A stretch of 36,523 nucleotides of DNA from PALSA-1180 sp964624625 (GTDB taxonomy: Bacteria; Oederibacteriota; Muellerivitia; Muellerivitales; Muellerivitaceae), in assembly GCA_964624625.1 (NCBI GenBank), contig CAZUXW010000028.1, forward strand, positions 1-36,523. Reading direction: 5' to 3'. Below the pieces are notes generated by a model. The model saw nothing but the letters and a program-made list of their open reading frames with translations, was not told the origin of the DNA and ran no database searches. The number at the start of each line of letters is the position of its first letter. Within the stretch, counting starts at the first letter, position 1. Made by a program: the position numbers and the translations under genes. Shown in pieces: positions 16,329-23,592 of the stretch.

Positions 16329-17427
16329 GTCAATTAAACTCCACCTAGGCCCGGAGAGTTACAGCGTTCACATCGAAAATGGTTTACTGGGGAAAAGCGC
16401 CCGTTGGATCCGGGCCTCCAGCTCTGCCAAGCGTTTCGTCATCCTTTCCGTCCCTGGTGTCTTCCGGAAGTACGGAAAATCCATTCAAGAGAATCTGAAG
16501 AAGATTGGGGCTTCCTCAAAAGTTATATCGATTCCGGATGGTGAAGGGCACAAAAACGAAAAGACATTGTTTTTTATTTTACGAAAAATGGGCCAATCGG
16601 GCCTTCGAAGGGATTCAGGATTGATCACCTTGGGCGGGGGGGTGGTGGGCGATTTAGGGGGGTTGGCCGCATCCCTGTATATGAGGGGAATCGACTATAT
16701 TCAATGCCCGACCACCCTATTGTCCCAGGTTGACGCGAGTATCGGAGGTAAAACGGCGATTGATTTTTTGGGGGTTAAAAACTTAGTGGGGACCTTCTAC
16801 CAACCCAAAACCGTTCTAATCGATCCGACGGTGCTTAAAACATTGAGCGGGAGGCAATTCAGAACGGGCCTGGCGGAAGTCATCAAGTGCGGGGTCATTC
16901 AAGACGCCGGACTTTTCGGGGAAATCGAGAAACAATTGCCGTTAATCTTGGAAAGAAACGGAAAAATATTAAACTCAATTATCGCTAAATCCTGCCGGAT
17001 AAAATCCGATATCGTGACCCAAGACGAGAAGGAAACGGGCGTTCGAGCTTGGCTTAATTATGGCCATACACTGGGACACGCCTTGGAGTCTTATTTCGAT
17101 TACAAAAAATTAACGCACGGTGAAGCTGTGGCTTATGGCATGTGGTTTGCCGCGATTCTCTCGGATCGGTTAGGCTTTTGTTCGGAAGCGGAGGTCGCGA
17201 GGCAACGCGAACTCTTGAAAAGAGCCGGATTATTCGCGCCAATCCCTCGTTTCGACGTCAAAAAGGTTTGCGAAAAAATGTTTTTAGATAAGAAGGCGAG
17301 AAATGGGCGAATCCAATTTGTATTGACAAGGAAAATAGGTCTTGTTAGTATTCAAAAAAATGTTCCTCAACCGGTTATTCTTTCGGCTTTAAATCAACTC
17401 CAAGCTGAAGCAAGTGAGCTTTATTAA
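16321..17427 (+). CDS. aroB: 3-dehydroquinate synthase AroB
   Basis: 368 residues. It converts DAHP to 3-dehydroquinate using NAD and a divalent metal, the second shikimate step. The NAD-binding GGGVVGDLGGLAAS lies at about 105-118, followed by YMRGIDYIQCPTTLLSQVDASIGGKTAID. Metal ligands are in the GLAEVIKCG region (Glu) and in NYGHTLGHALE and HGEAVAYGM (His). The TTG start overlaps the preceding gene by eight bases. An ATG is not available nearby, and the KLHLGPESYSVHI opening fits the family. Its 3' end overlaps the next gene's possible GTG start. Confidence 0.96.
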   Translation: MHKSIKLHLGPESYSVHIENGLLGKSARWIRASSSAKRFVILSVPGVFRKYGKSIQENLKKIGASSKVISIPDGEGHKNEKTLFFILRKMGQSGLRRDSGLITLGGGVVGDLGGLAASLYMRGIDYIQCPTTLLSQVDASIGGKTAIDFLGVKNLVGTFYQPKTVLIDPTVLKTLSGRQFRTGLAEVIKCGVIQDAGLFGEIEKQLPLILERNGKILNSIIAKSCRIKSDIVTQDEKETGVRAWLNYGHTLGHALESYFDYKKLTHGEAVAYGMWFAAILSDRLGFCSEAEVARQRELLKRAGLFAPIPRFDVKKVCEKMFLDKKARNGRIQFVLTRKIGLVSIQKNVPQPVILSALNQLQAEASELY

Positions 17428-18778
17428 GCCTATGGCGAAGGATACATCTACGTCCGAAATTAACGAGCTTAAAAAAAAGCTGGAAGAAAATCCGGATTCT
17501 CTGGTTTTTGCCCCCCTGGCGGACGCTTACCGCAAACAAGGAAACATTGATGAGGCCCTTACGGTTTGTAAAAAGGGATTGGAAAAACACCCCTCCTATA
17601 CCAGCGCCAGGGTTGTTCTCGGGAGAATTTACCAAGAAAAAGGAAAAACCGAGGATGCGGTTCTAGAATTCAAAAAAGTTTTGGAGTTGGATTCCGAGAA
17701 TTTAATGGCTCATTCTTTGCTCGGATCCATCTTCATGATCAAGAGCGATTACCAGGCCGCTATTGAAGAGTACCAGAAAATCTTGACGTTAAATCCCGAT
17801 GACGAGGAAACACAAACTTCCTTAAAACAGGCCATTGAAAAGGCCGCCGGGGAACAAAAGCCCTCCAAGCCTGTTCCTAAAGAAAGCTTCGATGAAGGTA
17901 AAAAAAATCCCGCCAAGGAAAGTACGGCTTCACTCACGATTGCCGATCTTTACCTGAAACAGGGTCATTTTGACAAGGCCATCGAGGTTTATCAGGAGTT
18001 ATTGGCTGACGATCCCCAAAATTTAATGCTCCGCCAAAAAATGTCCGAAGTCGTTGAACGGCAGCAAAAAGAATCCTCGGTGGACCCCCACGCGACTAAA
18101 CTCAAGAAAAATGATTTTACCCATCCGCCCGACCAGAAGGGGGATGTGATTGTTGAGGATCCAAAGGAAAAGGTGGAAAAAAAACAACAGCCTAAAAGTT
18201 CAAAAGAAGACGATTCTAAATTTACCAACGAGGATATTCTTCAAGTCATGCGCCGGGGCGGCAAAGATGATGTTGTGGTCGAGGAAAAGAGAACTCCCCC
18301 CGCCCAGCCTAAGCCCGAAAAGAATTCGACGCCTGAAGCACCAACGCCGGCAAAACCCGAGAAGGTTTCATCCCCTGAACCAACGGCCCAGGCTAAAACC
18401 GACAAGGGGATAAAACTTACCAGCCCTCAAGTTAATGATCTCAAAAGCATTTTGGCCGAACTGAGCGCCGTTAGCGGAATTATGAGGTGTTTTTTAACCG
18501 GTAACGACGGAATTACCGTTGTTTCTATGGGAGAAACAAGCAATAATGATGACTTGGGAAAGCAGAGTTTGGCCATTTTTCAATCAACCCATCGATCCGT
18601 GGCGCAGTTAAATCAAGGGAAACTTCAGCAGGTTTTAGTGACGGCCGAAGATGGGCATATTTTGTTGGTTTCTTTCTCAACTTTTGTCCTGATTGTTCTG
18701 GCCAATAGCAAAATCAATCTTGGGCTTTTAAGGTTGTCTTTGGATTCGGCAATAAAGAAATTAGATAAAATACTATAG
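17414..18778 (+). CDS. TPR protein with C-terminal roadblock/LC7 domain
   Basis: 454 residues from the GTG at 17414 (an ATG at 17432 is an alternative; neither has a strong ribosome binding site). At least three tetratricopeptide repeats are seen at about 28-135, and another near 170-205. A charged Pro/Lys/Glu-rich linker (about 220-330, with repeated KPEK) leads to a roadblock/LC7 domain (about 335-454), shown by GIMRCFLTGNDGITVVSMGE, a mid-domain GKLQQVLVTAEDGHILLVS and a final helix. Bacterial roadblock domains dimerise and regulate small Ras-like GTPases such as MglA. No GTPase is in the window. It overlaps the aroB end by 14 bases if the GTG is used. The fusion with TPRs suggests a scaffold, an inference. 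Confidence 0.8.
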   Translation: MSFIKPMAKDTSTSEINELKKKLEENPDSLVFAPLADAYRKQGNIDEALTVCKKGLEKHPSYTSARVVLGRIYQEKGKTEDAVLEFKKVLELDSENLMAHSLLGSIFMIKSDYQAAIEEYQKILTLNPDDEETQTSLKQAIEKAAGEQKPSKPVPKESFDEGKKNPAKESTASLTIADLYLKQGHFDKAIEVYQELLADDPQNLMLRQKMSEVVERQQKESSVDPHATKLKKNDFTHPPDQKGDVIVEDPKEKVEKKQQPKSSKEDDSKFTNEDILQVMRRGGKDDVVVEEKRTPPAQPKPEKNSTPEAPTPAKPEKVSSPEPTAQAKTDKGIKLTSPQVNDLKSILAELSAVSGIMRCFLTGNDGITVVSMGETSNNDDLGKQSLAIFQSTHRSVAQLNQGKLQQVLVTAEDGHILLVSFSTFVLIVLANSKINLGLLRLSLDSAIKKLDKIL

Positions 18779-18854
18779 TTTTAAGATCAAAATAATCTTA
18801 ATATTGTAAACCTCAAAACACTTTCTTAAACGATTACGACCGGGAAAAAATCAA

Positions 18855-19214
18855 ATGGATTTCAAAAAAATAATTGAAGAAACACTGGCGAATGTCGATG
18901 GGGCCATTGGAGCAGGACTCGTTGGAATGGATGGGATCGTTATTGACCAGATATCCCACAATACCTCCTTTGACATCAACGCCGTTGGCGCGGAATATTC
19001 CAGTATTATCAAAAACGCGATGAGGGCATCCTCCAGTTTTGGATTGGGGAACACCGCCGAAATCCTGATCACCACCGATAAAGCCACCATGATCATGATG
19101 ATGGTGGGACAAAATTATTTTGTGACTTTAGCCATGAATTTAGACGGCAATTTGGGCCGCGGTCGTTTGGAATTAAAAAAAGCCATCCCCAAGTTCGAAA
19201 AAGAATTAACCTAA
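18855..19214 (+). CDS. Roadblock/LC7 domain protein
   Basis: 119 residues, a single roadblock/LC7 fold: N-terminal helix (about 2-15), the strand pair GAIGAGLVGMDGIVIDQIS, a long middle helix (about 43-60), the strands AEILITTDKATMIMMMVG and YFVTLAMNLDGNLG, and a final helix. This architecture matches MglB-like and other prokaryotic GTPase regulators, but I cannot assign a specific member. GGGA lies upstream of the ATG. It is 76 bases after the TPR-roadblock gene; both could form a heterodimer or act on the same GTPase. It lies four kilobases downstream of the pilus genes. Confidence 0.83.
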   Translation: MDFKKIIEETLANVDGAIGAGLVGMDGIVIDQISHNTSFDINAVGAEYSSIIKNAMRASSSFGLGNTAEILITTDKATMIMMMVGQNYFVTLAMNLDGNLGRGRLELKKAIPKFEKELT

Positions 19215-19219
19215 ATTCT

Positions 19220-20056
19220 TTGAATCACCAAGATCTTCCGTTGAAAACCGCCCCGGTTATTGAGACCGCCTCTTATTCCGGTTTTTCAAACCTTATCCGC
19301 TCTTGGTTTTGGCGCTTTTACGATCATCTCCTATCCAACCTCCTCATCAATCTCGGGTGGTTTTTGACCTGTTTTGGGGTCGGTTGGACCGTTATTTATT
19401 TTGGCTGGTTGGGTTCCTGGGACAAGATAAACCTTTTGGGGGTGTACGGCCTTTATTTATTGGAGGCCATGTTTTCGATCGGTTGGGCCTTCCTTGTTTT
19501 TAAACTGTTCAACGAAGGGAAGGGCTCCCTAAAAGATTATTGGCTGGGGGTAAAAAAATATTTTTGGAAGGCCATGGGAACGGCGGCCCTTTCAGGCTTT
19601 GTCGCGGGATTGGGCCTTTATAATTTGCGTTTCTATTTTCATTTACAAAGCCCGCACCGTTTTATCGACCTGCTGTTAGCCGGGTTTATTTTTTGGATAT
19701 TATTATTTTGGACCTCGGCCGCCCTTCTCCAATGGCCGATATTATTTTTTCAAAACCCGCCATTTTCAAGAATTTACTATCGATCATGCCTTTTGGTCTT
19801 GGGCCATGGTTTGATTTCCTTGGGGATACTGTTGTTGTTCTCGGCTTGCTTCCTGTTCTTCAACCTGGCGCCCTTTTTATGGTATTTTATCGGCCCCGTT
19901 TTCTTTTTTTCGTTCCAATGTGTGGCCCTTGAAAAGCATTTTTTAAAGTATAGAATAACCTACGAGGATAAGCCGCTGGAGGAGCTCGTCGATATTTTGG
20001 ATCGAGAGCGTCAAAGAGGCTGGAGGGATTTCTTGAGACCTTGGGAGAACCGGTGA
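19220..20056 (+). CDS. Polytopic membrane protein, possibly DUF624/YesL-like
   Basis: 278 residues with about six hydrophobic segments (about 40-62, 73-97, 118-133, 150-172, 190-215, 220-240) and a charged C-terminal tail ending in a cytoplasmic-looking helix. The opening FWRFYDHLLSNLLINLGWFL followed by a second helix pair resembles the DUF624 (YesL) family of unknown function, but this is a weak resemblance. The TTG start at 19220 lacks a clear ribosome binding site; coupling with the roadblock gene five bases upstream is possible. Its stop overlaps the FtsB-like gene in a GTGA. Function unknown. Confidence 0.7.
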   Translation: MNHQDLPLKTAPVIETASYSGFSNLIRSWFWRFYDHLLSNLLINLGWFLTCFGVGWTVIYFGWLGSWDKINLLGVYGLYLLEAMFSIGWAFLVFKLFNEGKGSLKDYWLGVKKYFWKAMGTAALSGFVAGLGLYNLRFYFHLQSPHRFIDLLLAGFIFWILLFWTSAALLQWPILFFQNPPFSRIYYRSCLLVLGHGLISLGILLLFSACFLFFNLAPFLWYFIGPVFFFSFQCVALEKHFLKYRITYEDKPLEELVDILDRERQRGWRDFLRPWENR

Positions 20057-20337
20057 CTGCTCAAAAAAAATGGGGAAATATCGTCATCGGGTTGGTGGCC
20101 GGTTATCTTTTACTGAGCGGGAACCGCGGCCTTTGGAACCTTTATAAACTCCATCAAGAAAAACAAGTGATCGCCGAACAAATTGTCCAACTCAAGGCCG
20201 AGATCAGCCGTTACCAGGCTGAATATCAAACCTATGAAAAAAATAACACCGGAATGGAAAAGCGGGCCCGGGAGGAACTGAACTTGGTGAAGCCGGGTGA
20301 AATCGTTTATAAATTCTCCGGCGAACACAACCGTTAA
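20053..20337 (+). CDS. FtsB/DivIC-family septum formation protein
   Basis: 94 residues: a short cytoplasmic N terminus, one membrane helix (about 8-25), a coiled coil (about 32-70) and the C-terminal motif REELNLVKPGEIVYKF, characteristic of FtsB/DivIC proteins. These form a complex with FtsL and FtsQ/DivIB in the divisome and regulate septal peptidoglycan synthesis. An upstream TTG at 20041 is in frame, but the GTG at 20053 is preferred because GGGAG sits five bases before it and it overlaps the preceding stop as GTGA. The usual partner eno is not adjacent. Confidence 0.85.
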   Translation: MTAQKKWGNIVIGLVAGYLLLSGNRGLWNLYKLHQEKQVIAEQIVQLKAEISRYQAEYQTYEKNNTGMEKRAREELNLVKPGEIVYKFSGEHNR

Positions 20338-20359
20338 TCGGTCCAATCCGGCAACACTG

Positions 20360-20388
20360 TTGACTTCCTATCTCCCTATCGTTATTCT
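20360..20388 (+). promoter_or_regulatory. Promoter for the tRNA-Leu/tRNA-fMet unit
   Basis: TTGACT at 20360-20365 and TATTCT at 20383-20388 are 17 bases apart, five and four of six matches to sigma-70 consensus. Transcription would start near 20395, about 110 bases before tRNA-Leu. The rest of the gap (20389-20506) shows nothing else I can name. Confidence 0.65.
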
Positions 20389-20506
20389 ACCCTTCCTTTA
20401 AACGATCCTACGAAACGGGATCCATTCGCTGGTTTTATTATTCATCCTTGGATTTTAAGCTTTAAAAACGTAGGTTTGAAGGAAGGATGGTTGTCGGGTT
20501 TTTTTC

Positions 20507-20594
20507 GCCGAGATGGCGGAACTGGCAGACGCAAGGGACTTAAAATCCCTCGGGCCTAAAGCCCGTCCCGGTTCGATTCCGGGTCTCGGCACCA
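20507..20594 (+). tRNA. tRNA-Leu (anticodon TAA)
   Basis: A complete class II tRNA cloverleaf: acceptor GCCGAGA pairs with TCTCGGC, anticodon stem AGGGA/TCCCT encloses loop CTTAAAA (anticodon TAA), a long variable arm CGGGC-CTAAA-GCCCG, a T arm with GGTTCGATTCC, discriminator A at 20591 and an encoded CCA at 20592-20594. It reads UUA and UUG leucine codons. It is followed 54 bases later by tRNA-fMet, probably on the same transcript. Confidence 0.97.
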
Positions 20595-20624
20595 TTTTCA
20601 CGACGACTTTCTTCAAAGGGTTTA

Positions 20625-20641
20625 GGCGTTTTAAAAACGCC
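20625..20641 (+). other. Spacer hairpin between the two tRNAs
   Basis: A perfect 7-bp stem, GGCGTTT/AAACGCC, with a TAA loop. It is followed by A-rich sequence, not T-rich, so it is not a terminator. It may help processing of the tandem tRNA precursor, which is an inference. Confidence 0.5.
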
Positions 20642-20648
20642 AAAAAGA

Positions 20649-20725
<77 letters not shown>

Positions 20726-20735
20726 ACATTCCAAA

Positions 20736-20763
20736 GTCGTCCTCGAAAGGGGACGGCTTTTTT
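20736..20763 (+). terminator. Rho-independent terminator after tRNA-fMet
   Basis: A 9-bp stem (GTCGTCCTC against GGGGACGGC, with two G-T pairs) closed by a GAAA tetraloop and followed by six T. It ends the tRNA unit 11 bases after the encoded CCA. Confidence 0.85.
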
Positions 20764-20781
20764 AGTTTAATAGGGGTTGAT

Positions 20782-21012
20782 TTGGAAACCATTTACCTTC
20801 GAATTGAAAAGAAGGGCAGGGGTGGAAAAACCGTCACGATCCTTGAGGGTTTCACCCATGACCAGGACTACCTGCAAACCTTAGCCAGCCGGCTTAAGAA
20901 ATGTTGCGGGACCGGGGGAACCCTCAAGGACCGGGTAGTTGAAATTCAAGGGGACTTCCGGCCGCGTCTCCGCGAGGTCCTGGTAAAAGAGGGATTCCAA
21001 GTGAGGGGTTAG
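20782..21012 (+). CDS. SUI1/eIF1-like translation factor (YciH family)
   Basis: 76 residues containing the SUI1 core: GGKTVTILEGF, LASRLKKCCGTGGTLKDRVVEIQGD and a C-terminal strand with GFQVRG. Homologues are eukaryotic eIF1 and bacterial YciH, which bind the small ribosomal subunit and influence fidelity of initiation. E. coli YciH has about 108 residues; here the N-terminal extension is missing and only the fold remains. The start is a TTG at 20782 with AGGGG five bases before it. It lies 18 bases after the terminator of the initiator tRNA, so some transcription could come through it; no separate promoter is obvious. The next gene begins three bases after its stop. Confidence 0.88.
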   Translation: METIYLRIEKKGRGGKTVTILEGFTHDQDYLQTLASRLKKCCGTGGTLKDRVVEIQGDFRPRLREVLVKEGFQVRG

Positions 21013-21015
21013 CAA

Positions 21016-21816
21016 TTGCGTCTAGTGGCTTCGATCGCGCCATGGCTCCCGTGGATAAAGGATATTCTTCCCCACTCGGTTTTATTGGGAGGGAAAGCCG
21101 CTGAACTATATTATTTTTCCATTCTGGAAAAACCCACGCCGAGCCTATTGGTCAAGGAAACGGTATTAGGGATGGAAAAGGGGGGGAAGCCTTTTAAGTC
21201 CTTTCATGAAGATTTATTGTCCCGGGGTTTCCAACGTAAATTGGTTTCTGACGCACGCCACGCGAAATCTATCCCGCTTTACCACAGGGAAGATCTGGGC
21301 TTCTTGGAGGTGAGGTGTCCCCAAAAAGCCCAGCGCAAAAATCCCTACCTGGAAGGACTGGCCGCGATCCCCGACCCCTGGGTCAAACTCCTCTTGGAAG
21401 ATCCCCATGTGGTGGATATTAAATACATGGATCATGACTATTCGGTTCGGATCCCCCAAACGGGCCGGTTTATCCTCATCAACGGGTTGCAGTTGGGAAC
21501 ACGCAAAAAAGCCAAGTTGGACGAGCAGTACCGAGCCTCCCAATGCCTTGTGCTGATCCTGTACCTTTTGGTTTTGCACGAGGAGCTGCGGGAAGAAGCC
21601 CTAAACGATCTTGTTCAGGTAAAGCCAGCCTCCCTGATCCGGGAATTCCAGATAAATTTAAAGGAAAACGGCCCCGGAACCCCCCTCTGGGAGGGGGCGC
21701 AAAAGTTTTTCCTGGAGCTTTTTCCGGAAGTCAAAGCGGTTCAAATTACGACATGGTATTGGAAGTTCCTGCCGGCTCTTTCAAAAGTTTTAGCCGAACA
21801 AAAATCGGGTGATTAG
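21016..21816 (+). CDS. Conserved-looking protein of unknown function, possible nucleotidyltransferase fold
   Basis: 266 residues, soluble, no signal or membrane segment. I do not recognise it with certainty. An early SVLLGGKAAELYYF (about 21-34) is reminiscent of the GG motif that opens some nucleotidyltransferase-fold proteins, but the paired aspartates of an active enzyme are not evident at the expected distance, so any enzymatic role is speculative. The C-terminal half is helical and rich in Leu/Glu. The TTG start has AGGGG seven bases upstream. It follows the SUI1 gene by three bases and precedes the SDR gene by nine, suggesting one transcript with folate genes. Confidence 0.65.
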   Translation: MRLVASIAPWLPWIKDILPHSVLLGGKAAELYYFSILEKPTPSLLVKETVLGMEKGGKPFKSFHEDLLSRGFQRKLVSDARHAKSIPLYHREDLGFLEVRCPQKAQRKNPYLEGLAAIPDPWVKLLLEDPHVVDIKYMDHDYSVRIPQTGRFILINGLQLGTRKKAKLDEQYRASQCLVLILYLLVLHEELREEALNDLVQVKPASLIREFQINLKENGPGTPLWEGAQKFFLELFPEVKAVQITTWYWKFLPALSKVLAEQKSGD

Positions 21817-21825
21817 GCGGATAAG

Positions 21826-22569
21826 ATGAAAGATCATTTAAATAGTTTCAAAAGGCCGGTGGCCTTGGTCACGGGCGGCTCGAGTTTCTTGGGAAGGTCC
21901 ATCAGCCTCAAATTCGCCCAAAAGGGATTTGACCTGGCCCTCCATTATCAAAGTTCCAAGGTTGAAACCGCGCGACTAGCCAATGAACTGGAAGGCCTGG
22001 GCGCGAGGATTTTGATGGTGAGGGCGGACTTGAGGAAAGCGGGCCAGGCCGGCGTGGCGGTTCAAAAGGCGGTCAAAACCTTCAAGCGTTTGGATCTATT
22101 GATCAACAACGCCTCGTTGTTTTATCCGACGCCCCTAAGCGACCACCGGATCGCTCCATGGCTGGATCTTTTCAACGTGAACCTATTCTCACCCTATGTT
22201 TTGAGCCAGTCCGCCTATCCATGGCTGGCCAAAACGCGCGGAAGCATCGTGAATCTAACGGATATATACGGTGAACATCCCGTCTTAAGGGACTATGCGG
22301 GATATTGCGCGTCCAAATCCGCTTTAATGACGATGACCCGCTTTTGCGCCAAGGAAATGGGACCGAGCGTTCGGGTGAATGCCGTTTCGCCGGGAGCCAT
22401 TTTTATCCCGAAAAATTACAGCCGGAAAAAAAGAACGGAATTGTTGAACCGGAGCGCCTTGAAACGCCAAGGGAAAGCGGAGGATATCGCGGAAGCCGTT
22501 TATTTTTTGGCGACCCAGCCCTTTATCACAGGTCAAATCCTAAAAGTGGATGGGGGAAGATTCATCTAA
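21826..22569 (+). CDS. Short-chain dehydrogenase, pteridine reductase (FolM/PTR1)-like
   Basis: 247 residues with a complete SDR fold. The cofactor loop TGGSSFLGRSIS (about 17-28), LLINNASLF (NNAS, about 88-96), and the catalytic YxxxK in YAGYCASKSAL (about 157-167) are present. The NNASLFYPTPL and NLTDIYGEHPV segments are those typical of pteridine reductases (FolM, PTR1) rather than FabG. It would reduce dihydropterin or dihydrofolate with NADPH. The neighbouring folB-folK gene, convergent with it, supports a folate/pterin role. No folA (dihydrofolate reductase) is in the window. Another SDR substrate cannot be excluded. Confidence 0.82.
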   Translation: MKDHLNSFKRPVALVTGGSSFLGRSISLKFAQKGFDLALHYQSSKVETARLANELEGLGARILMVRADLRKAGQAGVAVQKAVKTFKRLDLLINNASLFYPTPLSDHRIAPWLDLFNVNLFSPYVLSQSAYPWLAKTRGSIVNLTDIYGEHPVLRDYAGYCASKSALMTMTRFCAKEMGPSVRVNAVSPGAIFIPKNYSRKKRTELLNRSALKRQGKAEDIAEAVYFLATQPFITGQILKVDGGRFI

Positions 22570-22570
22570 T

Positions 22571-22587
22571 GGGTTCGCCCGGAACCC
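22571..22587. terminator. Hairpin between convergent genes, possible weak bidirectional terminator
   Basis: GGGTTC and GAACCC form a 6-bp stem with a GCCCG loop in the 21-base gap between the folM-like and folB-folK stop codons. Neither side has a T run, so intrinsic termination would be weak; it may instead mark and protect mRNA 3' ends. Confidence 0.4.
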
Positions 22588-22590
22588 TCT

Positions 22591-23472
22591 TCAAGGTCCG
22601 GCCCAGGGTAGGATTTCGGAGGGCAATTGGCGAATGGATTGGGATGGGTCATGAAAGGCTTGGGCCAACTCCATCAAGGACTTCCGGATTCCCGCGATTT
22701 CAAGGGTCGGGGCGATCTCAAGGAGTGGAAACAGCACAAAGGCCTTGGTTTGAATGTCCCTGTGGGGAAGGGAAAAACCCCTTCCCTTTACGACGAGATT
22801 TTTCCAAAGGATCAAATCCACATCGAGGGTTCGGGAACTATAGCGGTCCTTGGTCCGGACCCGGCCTTCCCTTTTTTCCAGCTCCTCAATCCACCGGCGG
22901 ATGGCCAGGGGTTTTTCATCGGTGCTGACCGCCGCCACCATATTCCAGAAAAAGGGCTGGTTTTTTTTTCCTCCCACGGGGGAAGTTTCATAAACCCGGG
23001 AGACTGCGGTTAAGCCGAACTTATGATCGATGGCCCCAAGGGCGTTTTTTAAATGGAAGGATTGGTTCATATTGGAGCCGAGGCTGAAATAAACCAGGCT
23101 CCGGCTGGGCAGGCTGTTTTTCCTGGTAATTTCCACGCCGACATTTTGGGAGCCCCGGACCGCTCCGGGCTTGGAAACGCGAAGGAAAATCTCGGGAAGT
23201 TGGAATCGGGTCAATAGGAGATCGGCCAGCCTTTCGGCCAGGGTTTCAATCAATTGGAACCGGCTTTTCTCGACGTAAGCGATAGTCGCTTTCGCGATCT
23301 TTTTATAGTCAACCGTGTCCCCGATGCCGTCCCTTCGGGCTGCCTTTTGGATATCCGCGGGGAACCTCAAGTCGATCACCACGTTTTGTTTTTGTTTTCT
23401 CTCCCAATCGAAAATACCGATGATGCAGGATATTTTGAGGCCCGTCAGGACAATATGGTCGGATTGGGACAA
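22591..23472 (-). CDS. folBK: Bifunctional dihydroneopterin aldolase / HPPK (FolB-FolK fusion)
   Basis: 293 residues, the only complete - strand gene. The FolB domain (about 1-120) shows the GI-DWER motif with catalytic Glu and the VSKPGAV lysine segment. The FolK domain (about 130-290) shows YFSLGSNM, ETSPVGG and RTLDVDLILW with the Mg-binding aspartates. It performs two consecutive folate steps: aldol cleavage of dihydroneopterin and pyrophosphorylation of hydroxymethyldihydropterin. Longer in-frame starts exist (ATG at 23499, 23586, 23622), but a TTG at 23472 has GGAGA seven bases upstream and sits at the natural FolB boundary. The choice also frees a short divergent promoter region. Confidence 0.9.
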   Translation of the reverse strand: MSQSDHIVLTGLKISCIIGIFDWERKQKQNVVIDLRFPADIQKAARRDGIGDTVDYKKIAKATIAYVEKSRFQLIETLAERLADLLLTRFQLPEIFLRVSKPGAVRGSQNVGVEITRKNSLPSRSLVYFSLGSNMNQSFHLKNALGAIDHKFGLTAVSRVYETSPVGGKKNQPFFWNMVAAVSTDEKPLAIRRWIEELEKREGRVRTKDRYSSRTLDVDLILWKNLVVKGRGFSLPHRDIQTKAFVLFPLLEIAPTLEIAGIRKSLMELAQAFHDPSQSIRQLPSEILPWAGP

Positions 23473-23592
23473 GGGAATTCTCCGTAAGTGGTGAATCATT
23501 TTATGGGAAAAGGCCTTCCGCAAACCAGTACTTTTCGGGCCAGGGCCGAGAAACTTATTGACGATGGAAGCTTCCTTTGCTTCCATGGACTT

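Noticed and set aside
20625..20641. Hairpin after tRNA-Leu as a terminator
   Set aside because: It is followed by A residues, not T residues, and tRNA-fMet plus a real terminator follow.
23488..23592. Longer N terminus for the YfhO-like protein
   Set aside because: No good ribosome binding site, hydrophilic residues unlike the family, and overlap with the folB-folK leader.
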